In this document: one piece after another, positions 1 to 5,142 of the stretch
Numbering within the stretch: the first letter of the stretch is position 1
Layout: each line of letters begins with the position of its first letter
Assembly: GCA_007131745.1 (NCBI GenBank)
Contig: SLPX01000226.1
Span: 1-5,260 of the forward strand
DNA: 5,260 nucleotides
Source: Myxococcales bacterium
GTDB lineage: Bacteria; Myxococcota; Polyangia; HGW-17; SLPX01
Reading direction: 5' to 3'
Program-made: the position numbers and the translations under genes
Notes under the pieces: model-generated
What the model was told of the DNA's origin: nothing
Database searches by the model: none
What the model saw: the letters and a program-made list of their open reading frames with translations, nothing else

Positions 1-324
1 ATTTCGTTTCTGCCTATCCCAAGTTCTCTGCGTTTTTTCTCTCAAAATATATCTCGAGCTGTGATATCTTGGTTCACAAGAATAAAAAGGGCTTTTGAAA
101 TGACTTCTATGGTCTCGTGAATCCGGCAGGCAATACACATTAAAGCTCTACGCAAGCGAAATATAACCCAACCGAAGACGCGGGCCCCCCTTCCATCTGA
201 CAAAAAACAGTTAGTTTCCAGACCGAAACAGAAAGAAAAAACAAAAAGGCAGAGGGCAGAGGGAAAAAGGGCAAAGGGAAAACGCATAATAAAACCCCGC
301 TCTATGTTTTACCACCTTGGCTGT
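1..324. other. Non-coding stretch left of the FGE-like gene
   Basis: No reading frame here has a credible start, ribosome binding site or recognisable protein. The minus-strand open frame across 42-287 is compositionally driven by the purine repeat. The stretch holds the heptamer repeat at 248-282 and, at 114-130, a 17-base sequence identical to 1571-1587 inside the IS66 transposase remnant. It may therefore contain a heavily decayed mobile-element scrap. No hairpin followed by a T-run is visible as a terminator for the minus-strand gene that ends at 325. Confidence 0.5.
248..282. repeat. Purine-rich heptamer tandem repeat
   Basis: Five consecutive 7-base units start at 248: GGCAGAG, GGCAGAG, GGAAAAA, GGGCAAA, GGGAAAA. 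The first two are identical and the rest are degenerate. Read on the opposite strand the run gives a Phe/Ala/Leu/Pro-rich pseudo-peptide, which is a usual by-product of such simple repeats and not a gene. Intergenic runs of this type are common in repeat-rich bacterial genomes and probably expand by replication slippage. Confidence 0.6.
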
Positions 325-1314
325 CTACTCAGCAGGGTCCATGGCACACCGGAACCCGGTGCTGCCGCCGCGATTCGTCGGGTAGTTGCCGAAGCGGGCT
401 ACCACCCGGAGGTACGCGGTATCGATGATGTTGAAACCACCGCCGCGGATGACCCGGGAGGAGCCGCGTGGTTCGTCCACCCAAGCACTCCCATCAGATG
501 GCGCTTTACCTCCATTTTCGCAATATTCTGCCTTCGGATTTGCATCGCAGTCATACGAACCATGGTAGTCATCCTCCACCCACTCCCACACATTGCCTGC
601 CATATCGCACAAACCCTGCTCAGTATTTCCCTTCGGTTTGGAACATACTTCCCCTGTGGTACCTTTGCCACATCCGACACCACCATCATCCATCACCGCC
701 CGCTCGCAGGTAGGTTTTTCATTGCCCCAAGGGTATTTCCAAGACTTACCCCTGCTTCGGGCCACATATTCCCACTCCGCCTCGCTCGGAAGCCGGCCTC
801 CGGCCCATTTGCAATAGGCGCTTGCTTGGTCCCAAGTCACGCCGTTTGCCGGGTGGTTTTCCCGGGCTGGTTGGTTCCAGTTGAAGAACCTTTGTTGTCC
901 AAGAACAGGCGGCTCCGAACACTTGCCCGCGTCCACGCACTTTCGATACTGGGCCACAGTAACTTGAGTCTTTGCCATCCAAAATGTTTTTATGTTCACT
1001 TGACGAACAGGTCTTTCGTCTGAATCTCCCGTATCCGACCCCATCTGAAAGCCGCCGCCTTTGATTTCCACCCAGGTGATTCCGGTTCGACTGTCGTCTT
1101 TTGTCTCTGCTTCCGCCTTTTTCCTCTCCTCCGCCTCCTTCTTCGCATCCGCCTCTTTCCATTCCACCTTCTGCTTCTCCTTCTTTTCCCGGCTTATTTC
1201 AGGTTTTTCCCTTTCCTTGCGGGAGGGAGGTACGACACACGACGGTAAAAAAACCAATGCTGAAACTGAAAACAGAAAAACGGATAAATAGTATTTGATT
1301 CCGTTGCTTGCCAT
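325..1314 (-). CDS. Lipoprotein with FGE-sulfatase-like (SUMF1 fold) domain
   Basis: Predicted envelope lipoprotein of 329 residues. The N-terminus (1-25) is a signal peptide ending in lipobox LPSC, with Cys26 as the lipidation site. Residues about 31-75 are a Lys/Glu/Arg-rich, probably helical linker. From about 79 to the end is a formylglycine-generating-enzyme-like domain, shown by GGGFQMGS (86-93), GGRLPSEAEWEY (172-183), YPWGN (194-198), GNVWEW (240-245), RVIRGGG (287-293) and GFRCA (320-324). True FGE uses two cysteines in the segment just before GFRCA; here that segment (294-307) has none, so sulfatase activation is unlikely and a binding or structural role is more probable. About ten other cysteines suggest disulfides. 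The frame also opens at a TTG (1318-1320), but the ATG at 1312-1314 is preferred because GGGGG (1323-1327) sits eight bases upstream of it. The next segment upstream is the IS66 scar. Substrate or partner unknown. Confidence 0.9.
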   Translation of the reverse strand: MASNGIKYYLSVFLFSVSALVFLPSCVVPPSRKEREKPEISREKKEKQKVEWKEADAKKEAEERKKAEAETKDDSRTGITWVEIKGGGFQMGSDTGDSDERPVRQVNIKTFWMAKTQVTVAQYRKCVDAGKCSEPPVLGQQRFFNWNQPARENHPANGVTWDQASAYCKWAGGRLPSEAEWEYVARSRGKSWKYPWGNEKPTCERAVMDDGGVGCGKGTTGEVCSKPKGNTEQGLCDMAGNVWEWVEDDYHGSYDCDANPKAEYCENGGKAPSDGSAWVDEPRGSSRVIRGGGFNIIDTAYLRVVARFGNYPTNRGGSTGFRCAMDPAE

Positions 1315-1322
1315 GATCAAGG

Positions 1323-1330
1323 CCCCCTTT
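1323..1330 (-). promoter_or_regulatory. Ribosome binding site of the FGE-like lipoprotein gene
   Basis: On the minus strand AAAGGGGG lies eight bases before the ATG at 1312-1314 and only two bases before the in-frame TTG at 1318-1320. The spacing favours the ATG as start. Confidence 0.5.
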
Positions 1331-1386
1331 CCGCAAAAAATGTTCTTCGTCTACCATTGACGGTATGTCTCTCAGTTATCTGCGGT

Positions 1387-1392
1387 TGTCAA
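1387..1392 (-). promoter_or_regulatory. Perfect -35-like TTGACA upstream of the FGE-like gene
   Basis: TTGACA is read on the minus strand about 75 bases before the lipoprotein start. No good -10 follows: the hexamer at 17-base spacing is GACATA and at 19-base spacing CATACC. It lies 60 bases past the stop codon of the IS66 remnant, near where that element's end would be expected. An outward-facing -35 box in an insertion-sequence end is a known way to drive a neighbouring gene, but here it is only a possibility. Confidence 0.25.
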
Positions 1393-1930
1393 CCACCTCA
1401 GCGCCTTGAATTGAAGCGTGATTACCGGAGCAGAAACCTATTTTGATTTTTGGTCAAGGAGGCAGTGCAAAAAGATTCTTCCAGTTTTGCGACAGAAGTT
1501 CTTCGAATTTTGATTGCGGGTGGGTTTGAATTCTCATCAAGACGTCGGTCAAATATTGTTCCGGATTTACCTCGTGAATCCGGCAGGTGCTGACAAGTGA
1601 CTGAAGAACAGCCCAGTTCTTAACGGCCCGTTCATTTCCGACGAACAACCAGTTTTTGCGACCAAGTGCAGCAATCCGAAGATGTCCCTCCGAAATGTTG
1701 TTGTCCAGCCGCACTTTTGAATCCTCGAGAAAAACCGTTATGTATTCCCAGTTGTTGATTGCGTATTTGATAGCTTTGCCGATCGGGCTTTCCGGAAGGT
1801 GTTTCGGTTCTTCTCCAAAACACTTTTTGTGGTGGGGTGGAGATTTCCGGCAGCGGAACCCATGTGCTGGGAAACGCGGGCATCGAGCCCATCGAAGCCG
1901 TTTGTCCCTGAAACACTCTCTGACAACACT

Positions 1931-1997
1931 CTCCGGTGAGATTATTCTCTCCGGTGAGATTATTCTCTCCGGCGAGATTATTCTCTCCGGCGAGATT
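1931..1997. repeat. 18-base tandem repeat (3.7 copies)
   Basis: Units start at 1931, 1949, 1967 and 1985 (last one 13 bases). Copies 1 and 2 are identical, CTCCGGTGAGATTATTCT. Copy 3 differs by a single T-to-C change, and partial copy 4 shares that change. The 18-base period keeps frame, so the minus-strand open frame reads a hexapeptide ISPERI repeated. It lies just upstream of the IS66 homology. With no spacers and such a short unit it is a minisatellite and not a CRISPR array. Confidence 0.95.
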
Positions 1998-2009
1998 CCC
2001 TGATTTTCC

Positions 2010-2038
2010 TTGAACAAGCACATCTCGGATTTTATCCT
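2010..2038 (+). promoter_or_regulatory. Possible sigma-70 promoter for the CocE-like hydrolase gene
   Basis: TTGAAC (2010-2015) and TATCCT (2033-2038) are separated by 17 bases, about 150 bases ahead of the ATG at 2187. Both hexamers are imperfect. The region 2041-2170 is markedly AT-rich, so other weak matches exist and this is only the best-spaced pair seen. Confidence 0.25.
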
Positions 2039-2080
2039 TTCTGTGGAAAAGATATTCAAAAAACAGAACCGTTTATTGTT

Positions 2081-2116
2081 GTGGATAATTGGGAATACAT
2101 GGCTGTTTTTTTAGGA
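2081..2116 (+). pseudogene. Possible short IS66-type transposase fragment, opposite orientation
   Basis: The plus-strand frame reads DNWEYMAVFL, which matches NNWEYITVFL in the IS66 remnant (its residues 102-111) at seven of ten positions. At DNA level the two share GGGAATACAT and differ mainly at codon-third or conservative positions (AAC/GAT, CTC/TTA). Sequence on either side does not extend the match convincingly. It could be a scrap of a second, diverged IS66 element in inverted orientation, or chance similarity of a short motif. Confidence 0.3.
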
Positions 2117-2170
2117 AAGAAAACACATGATCATACTTTGTTTTTTTTAGCAAATATCAGGGTCTTTAGC

Positions 2171-2179
2171 GGAGAGGGG
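2171..2179 (+). promoter_or_regulatory. Ribosome binding site of the hydrolase gene
   Basis: GGAGAGGGG lies seven bases before the ATG at 2187-2189. It is a strong Shine-Dalgarno match that fixes this start and gives a protein opening directly with a signal peptide. Confidence 0.7.
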
Positions 2180-2186
2180 TTTTTCT

Positions 2187-4010
2187 ATGCGAAAGATGTT
2201 TTTTGCCACAGTGGTACTTTTGGTGACACTGACTTCCTTGTTCACGCTTGGGTGCGGCTCGAGTGTTGGTGAAGACGAGTGGGACGCTGCGAGCGTACCT
2301 GATGCGTGGACGGAGAGGGACAGCACCGCCGACGCGGCCACATGCGTGCCGTCCTGCGAAGGACGGGCGTGTGGGGATGATGGTTGCGGCTCTACCTGTG
2401 GGATCTGTTCGCCCGAGTCCGTTTGTGACGAGGCTAGCGGCAGTTGTGGGTTGGAAGGGGAGGCCGGGGTGGACATGCGGGACGGTACGCGCCTGCGCAC
2501 ACGGGTGTATCTGCCCGCCGGGACGCCGCCTTACCCGACTGTCTTGCGACGAACTCCCTATTGGGAGATCAGCGGCGAGGGATACAACGAATACCTGAGT
2601 AAGTTCACGGAGCATGGGTACGCCTTCGTCGTGCAGGCCGTGCGCGGAACGGCCGGCTCTGAAGGGGAGCTGACGCCCCTCGTCCAGGAGTTCGACGACG
2701 GCGAGGACAACGTGAGTTGGATTGTCGAACAGCCCTGGTCGGACGGCAACGTGGGCGCCTTCGGTGCGTCGTATGAAGGGTTTACCGCCGTTGCAACGGC
2801 AATGCGCTCATCCCATGTAAAAGTAGTGGTGGCCGACGGTTTTCTTTCGCATGCTTACCGGAGCTGGCCCATCTCGCATAATGGCGTCCTCGGTTGGCAC
2901 CTGCTGTGGTGGCTTCATCTTATCGAGACCGGCGAGGATCTATTCAGCGACATTCAAAGCTTGACCACAGCAACAAAGCACCGTCCACCGGCCGACTTGG
3001 ATGTGGCTCTTTTTGGAGAGGAGACACCTCTGTGGCGAAGGGTGACACCGCATATGGAGGCCGACTCCGACTACTGGAGCGCTTGGAGCTTCGAGGGCAA
3101 GCTGTCCGATGTCTGTACTCCGATGCTCTTGTTCCAGGCCGCCACCGAGTGGGAGGACGATGTCCTGGATACCTACCGCGAGCTGATGCAGGGAACATGC
3201 TCCCCCGAGGCAAAGGCCCAACAGCGCTACTACCTTGGGGAACACGGCCACTCCGGTGCGGTGGGAGACCCCTTCGCGTCCAGCGACGCAGCACAGCTCT
3301 TCCGCGACTACCTGGACACGTTCCTCAAGGGTGAGGATGTCGGGCTGTCCGGTGTTGCCGATGTGCAGGTCCACATCCAGCGGAGCAACCGGTGGGTCAC
3401 CTCTGATAGCTGGCCCCCCGTGACGGATCAATTGTCATTTTATCTGGACTCGGTGGATCCGGATACCATCGAAGGAACCCTAAACGCAACATTACCAGGC
3501 ATGGACGACTCGCTCACCTACCGCTTCGATCCCACACATGACGATGCTTGCGACACGGTTTACACGGGCAACGCAGCCTACCTGAGCCCTGTCTTAATCG
3601 AGCCATTGGATATCGCGGGGGTTCCTGAGTTCGAGGTACACCTCTCCGTTAACACCCCGGACACGGATGTCTTCGTCTACCTTTGCGAAATCCGGGAAAA
3701 CGATCCTCAGTGGCACCTGATAACCCTGGACGCCCTCCGGCTCCGCTTCCGTGACTCTTTTACCGCTCCAACGCCACTGGAGGCAGACACCCCGGTGACC
3801 CTCCGGATGGAAATGGTCGCTGTCGGCTACCGGGTGGCCGCCGGCTCCCGCCTCGGCCTGTTCATCGCCTCTTCCGAGTGCGGCAGCTCCGAGAACTCCA
3901 ACACCGGTGCGCAAATGATGACGGCCGTGGACACCCAGCCCGCTGATATAACAATCCTGACAGGCCCCAGTCACCCTTCACGCCTCTTGGTACCGGTGGC
4001 TGCTCCGTAA
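2187..4010 (+). CDS. Exported CocE/NonD-family (peptidase S15-like) serine hydrolase
   Basis: A complete 607-residue alpha/beta hydrolase of the CocE/NonD family, whose members cleave esters, beta-lactam acyl side chains or Xaa-Pro peptides; the substrate here cannot be told. Residues 1-23 are a signal peptide ending TLGC; Cys23 may be lipidated, though the -3 residue is Thr and not the usual Leu. Residues 53-87 hold eight cysteines (53, 57, 62, 67, 71, 74, 80, 87) in a CGDDGCGSTCG-type module typical of secreted myxobacterial and bradymonad proteins. The hydrolase begins near 95. RTPY (122-125) carries the Tyr that in CocE helps form the oxyanion hole. Ser195 in GASYEG is the nucleophile. 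Asp324 in WED aligns with the WYD acid, and His355 in GEHGH aligns with the GPWxH histidine. Residues ~410-607 match the family's C-terminal beta-sandwich (X-Pro dipeptidyl-peptidase C-terminal domain). All catalytic positions are present, so the enzyme is probably active at the cell surface or periplasm. It is monocistronic here and converges on the next gene. Confidence 0.93.
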   Translation: MRKMFFATVVLLVTLTSLFTLGCGSSVGEDEWDAASVPDAWTERDSTADAATCVPSCEGRACGDDGCGSTCGICSPESVCDEASGSCGLEGEAGVDMRDGTRLRTRVYLPAGTPPYPTVLRRTPYWEISGEGYNEYLSKFTEHGYAFVVQAVRGTAGSEGELTPLVQEFDDGEDNVSWIVEQPWSDGNVGAFGASYEGFTAVATAMRSSHVKVVVADGFLSHAYRSWPISHNGVLGWHLLWWLHLIETGEDLFSDIQSLTTATKHRPPADLDVALFGEETPLWRRVTPHMEADSDYWSAWSFEGKLSDVCTPMLLFQAATEWEDDVLDTYRELMQGTCSPEAKAQQRYYLGEHGHSGAVGDPFASSDAAQLFRDYLDTFLKGEDVGLSGVADVQVHIQRSNRWVTSDSWPPVTDQLSFYLDSVDPDTIEGTLNATLPGMDDSLTYRFDPTHDDACDTVYTGNAAYLSPVLIEPLDIAGVPEFEVHLSVNTPDTDVFVYLCEIRENDPQWHLITLDALRLRFRDSFTAPTPLEADTPVTLRMEMVAVGYRVAAGSRLGLFIASSECGSSENSNTGAQMMTAVDTQPADITILTGPSHPSRLLVPVAAP

Positions 4011-4012
4011 AC

Positions 4013-4038
4013 CTCCGGTAACGGCACTAATTCCGGAG
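4013..4038. terminator. Weak inverted repeat between convergent genes
   Basis: CTCCGG (4013-4018) pairs with CCGGAG (4033-4038) across a 14-base loop, three bases after the hydrolase stop and about 40 bases past the end of the convergent minus-strand gene. The position suits a shared terminator. The stem is short and no T-run follows on the plus strand, so the call is weak. Confidence 0.25.
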
Positions 4039-4077
4039 AGGCATGTCCCCGACGATTGATCCCCACTGCAACAGGCT

Positions 4078-4788
4078 CTAATTACGGAACGCAGTTGTGA
4101 TCCGGTTGGAATCCATTCGGCCTTCATGAGGGTTGTAGAAAACGATTTCTTGGCAGTTGACTGAGCGAAAAACCTCCTCCAGTGTCTTCAGAAACTCATC
4201 CCCGGGTTTGCACGCAGACCACAGGCCGAACACTCCACCCTCTTTAATAAGGCGGGACATCTTCTGCAGCCCTTCCTTTTCATAGAAGGCCCCGTGTTGC
4301 GAATGAAGCAGTGAATCAGGGGCGTTGTCTATGTCCAGGAGGACGGCGTCGTAAGAGCGTCCGGTCTCTTCCGACGCCAGTTCGAAGAAGTCCCCCTGCA
4401 ACAGCCTGCACCTGCGGTCATCGGCCAGGGCTGCAGCAGCGGGGAACAGTTTTTCCCGGTGCCAGTCTATCACCGGCTGAACAAGCTCGATAACATCGAC
4501 ACGCTCAACGTTCGAGTATTCAAGGGCAGCCAAGGCCGTGTAGCCGAGGCCAAGGCCTCCAACCAGGACTTCCGCCTTTCTTTCCTCGAGCCTGTCCAGG
4601 GTCAAAGTAGCAAGGGCCCGCTCGCTGGTGTTGACCGTGCTGGACATGAGCATCTCACCGCCCAGCGTAATCTCGTAGACGAATTCGTCCTTCACGGAGG
4701 GGGACCTCCGCCGGCGCAGGACTATCTCACCCATTGATGTCCTGGAGTAGCCGAGTTCCTCGATGACCGGAAGCGATCTTCTGTTCAT
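4078..4788 (-). CDS. Spermidine synthase-like SAM-binding protein
   Basis: A 236-residue Rossmann-fold protein of the spermidine synthase/methyltransferase type. Counting from the ATG at 4786-4788, nucleotide-binding GGLGLGYTA is at 77-85, the acidic ribose-binding VIEL at 99-102, QGDFF at 131-135 and YDAVLLDIDNAPD at 146-158. It is shorter than typical spermidine synthases (about 280-300), and the aspartate of the GGGDG motif is replaced by Leu. Aminopropyl transfer is therefore uncertain, and it may be a methyltransferase of unknown substrate. No decarboxylase or other polyamine gene is nearby. An in-frame ATG two codons upstream (4792-4794) is possible, but AGGGA lies eight bases before the ATG at 4788 and nearly abuts the other one. 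It probably follows the small reading frame upstream in one transcript. Cytoplasmic; no signal peptide or membrane segment. Confidence 0.85.
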   Translation of the reverse strand: MNRRSLPVIEELGYSRTSMGEIVLRRRRSPSVKDEFVYEITLGGEMLMSSTVNTSERALATLTLDRLEERKAEVLVGGLGLGYTALAALEYSNVERVDVIELVQPVIDWHREKLFPAAAALADDRRCRLLQGDFFELASEETGRSYDAVLLDIDNAPDSLLHSQHGAFYEKEGLQKMSRLIKEGGVFGLWSACKPGDEFLKTLEEVFRSVNCQEIVFYNPHEGRMDSNRITTAFRN

Positions 4789-4994
4789 GAGCATCTTCCC
4801 TGTTTAATTCGAGACTTCTGCCGGGCTTGCATCCGGTCCTCCATCCACGGATCCATCGTCATGCTCGCCGGCTTGGAGATCCGAAAAAACCTTCTCCGAT
4901 GAAAGTTCATCCGAATAATTCTCTCTTCTTTGATCATTGATATCGCTTCCGGAACTTTCGGGGGAATCGTCTTCTTTTGAGGCTTTCTTGACAT
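4785..4994 (-). CDS. Alternative small basic ORF overlapping the acidic frame
   Basis: A 69-codon frame with ATG at 4992-4994, and a stop that overlaps the downstream ATG (4786-4788) as ATGA, an arrangement typical of translational coupling. AGGA lies ten bases before its ATG. The product is basic, Met- and Arg-rich, with no recognised domain or signal. It is read from the same DNA as the acidic frame at 4804-4998; only one of the two is likely to be real, and composition favours the acidic one while start signals favour this one. Function unknown. Confidence 0.3.
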   Translation of the reverse strand: MSRKPQKKTIPPKVPEAISMIKEERIIRMNFHRRRFFRISKPASMTMDPWMEDRMQARQKSRIKQGRCS

Positions 4995-5005
4995 CTATTT
5001 ATCAT
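4804..5005 (-). pseudogene. Small acidic protein, frame interrupted near its start
   Basis: From 4998 down to the TAA at 4804-4806 the minus strand has an open frame of 64 codons reading an Asp/Ser/Glu-rich, low-complexity, hydrophilic peptide (begins DVKKASKEDDSPESSGSD, ends DASPAEVSN). Codons are strongly purine-first, as expected for real coding DNA. The frame has no ATG, GTG or TTG near its beginning and is closed by TGA-TAA just upstream. A well-placed ATG at 5003-5005, with GGAGGG eight bases before it, is one base out of phase. A single-base indel near 4996-5002 would give a peptide starting M-I-N-D-V-K-K. This may be a mutated gene, a sequencing error, a +1 frameshift or an unusual ATA start. 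No family recognised. The TAA lies 15 bases before the SAM-protein ATG. Confidence 0.4.
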
Positions 5006-5013
5006 CCTACTTA

Positions 5014-5019
5014 CCCTCC
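5014..5019 (-). promoter_or_regulatory. Strong Shine-Dalgarno ahead of the ATG at 5003-5005
   Basis: GGAGGG on the minus strand, eight bases before an ATG whose own frame closes after 23 codons (stop at 4934-4936). It points to a translation start one frame away from the acidic coding frame and is the main reason to suspect an indel or frameshift there. Confidence 0.4.
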
Positions 5020-5022
5020 GGA

Positions 5023-5051
5023 ATCTTACTGATACAATTTAAATCATGTAA
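5023..5051 (-). promoter_or_regulatory. Candidate sigma-70 promoter for the small ORF and SAM-protein operon
   Basis: TTACAT (5046-5051) and TAAGAT (5023-5028) are exactly 17 bases apart on the minus strand in AT-rich DNA just upstream of the small reading frames. An alternative pair is TTGTAT (5066-5071) and CATGAT (5043-5048), also 17 apart. With the first pair, transcription would begin near 5016, so the GGAGGG at 5014-5019 would fall at the very end of the RNA; the second pair would leave it intact. Confidence 0.35.
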
Positions 5052-5054
5052 CCA

Positions 5055-5070
5055 TGTATTTAAAAATACA
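5055..5070. promoter_or_regulatory. AT-rich palindrome, possible operator
   Basis: TGTATTT (5055-5061) and AAATACA (5064-5070) form a 7-2-7 inverted repeat immediately upstream of the -35 box of one candidate minus-strand promoter and overlapping the -35 of the other. Next to it CATGTA occurs twice (5045-5050 and 5053-5058). The symmetry and position suit a dimeric regulator site, but short AT palindromes also arise by chance. Confidence 0.3.
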
Positions 5071-5112
5071 AGAGGCAAAAAAAATCCCCTCCAGCGCACT
5101 ACAGGGTGGGGT

Positions 5113-5142
5113 TTGACGATGGTCAATGTAAAAAAATGTTAT
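5113..5142 (+). promoter_or_regulatory. Weak promoter-like pair with small inverted repeat, plus strand
   Basis: TTGACG (5113-5118) and TGTTAT (5137-5142) are 18 bases apart and face the right edge of the window. The -35 overlaps a perfect small inverted repeat, TTGAC-GATG-GTCAA (5113-5126). No convincing gene follows before 5260, so any target would lie outside the window. Confidence 0.2.

Larger units (their letters stand above)
1454..2059 (-). pseudogene. IS66-family transposase, C-terminal remnant
   Basis: A 201-codon open frame whose last ~114 residues (about 1454-1807) are the C-terminal end of an IS66-family DDE transposase. Visible family signatures are LPESPIGKAIKYAINNWEY (residues 88-106), LDNNISEGHLR (118-128), GRKNWLF (133-139), STCRIHEVNPEQYLTDVL (157-174) and the ending ELLSQNW. 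Glu124 corresponds to the final acidic residue of the DDE triad; the usual ER pair there is EG. Full IS66 transposases are around 500 residues, and here the zinc-finger/N-terminal part and both catalytic aspartates are missing. Residues 1-87 are not IS66-like: they are read from an 18-base tandem repeat and from unplaced sequence, and the only start is a TTG without a clear ribosome binding site. It should be unable to transpose and is best treated as a relic. No TnpB partner is present, and no clear inverted-repeat ends were found. Confidence 0.85.

Noticed and set aside
42..287. Minus-strand 81-codon frame with Phe/Ala/Leu-rich start
   Set aside because: Its first residues are simply the translation of the purine heptamer repeat. 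There is no ribosome binding site or recognisable domain.
304..1023. Plus-strand 239-codon frame opposite the FGE-like gene
   Set aside because: It is antisense to a clear FGE-fold coding region, and its Pro/His/Arg-rich composition is that of a shadow frame.
1931..1997. CRISPR-like direct repeats
   Set aside because: Units are directly adjacent at an 18-base period with no spacers, and no cas genes are present. It is a tandem repeat.
1656..2003. Plus-strand frame reading GEIILS repeats
   Set aside because: It is antisense to the IS66 remnant and the repeat peptide comes from the 18-base minisatellite. No start signals.
2940..3431. Minus-strand 163-codon and other frames within the hydrolase gene
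   Set aside because: They are antisense shadows of the complete CocE-type coding frame with its catalytic motifs intact.
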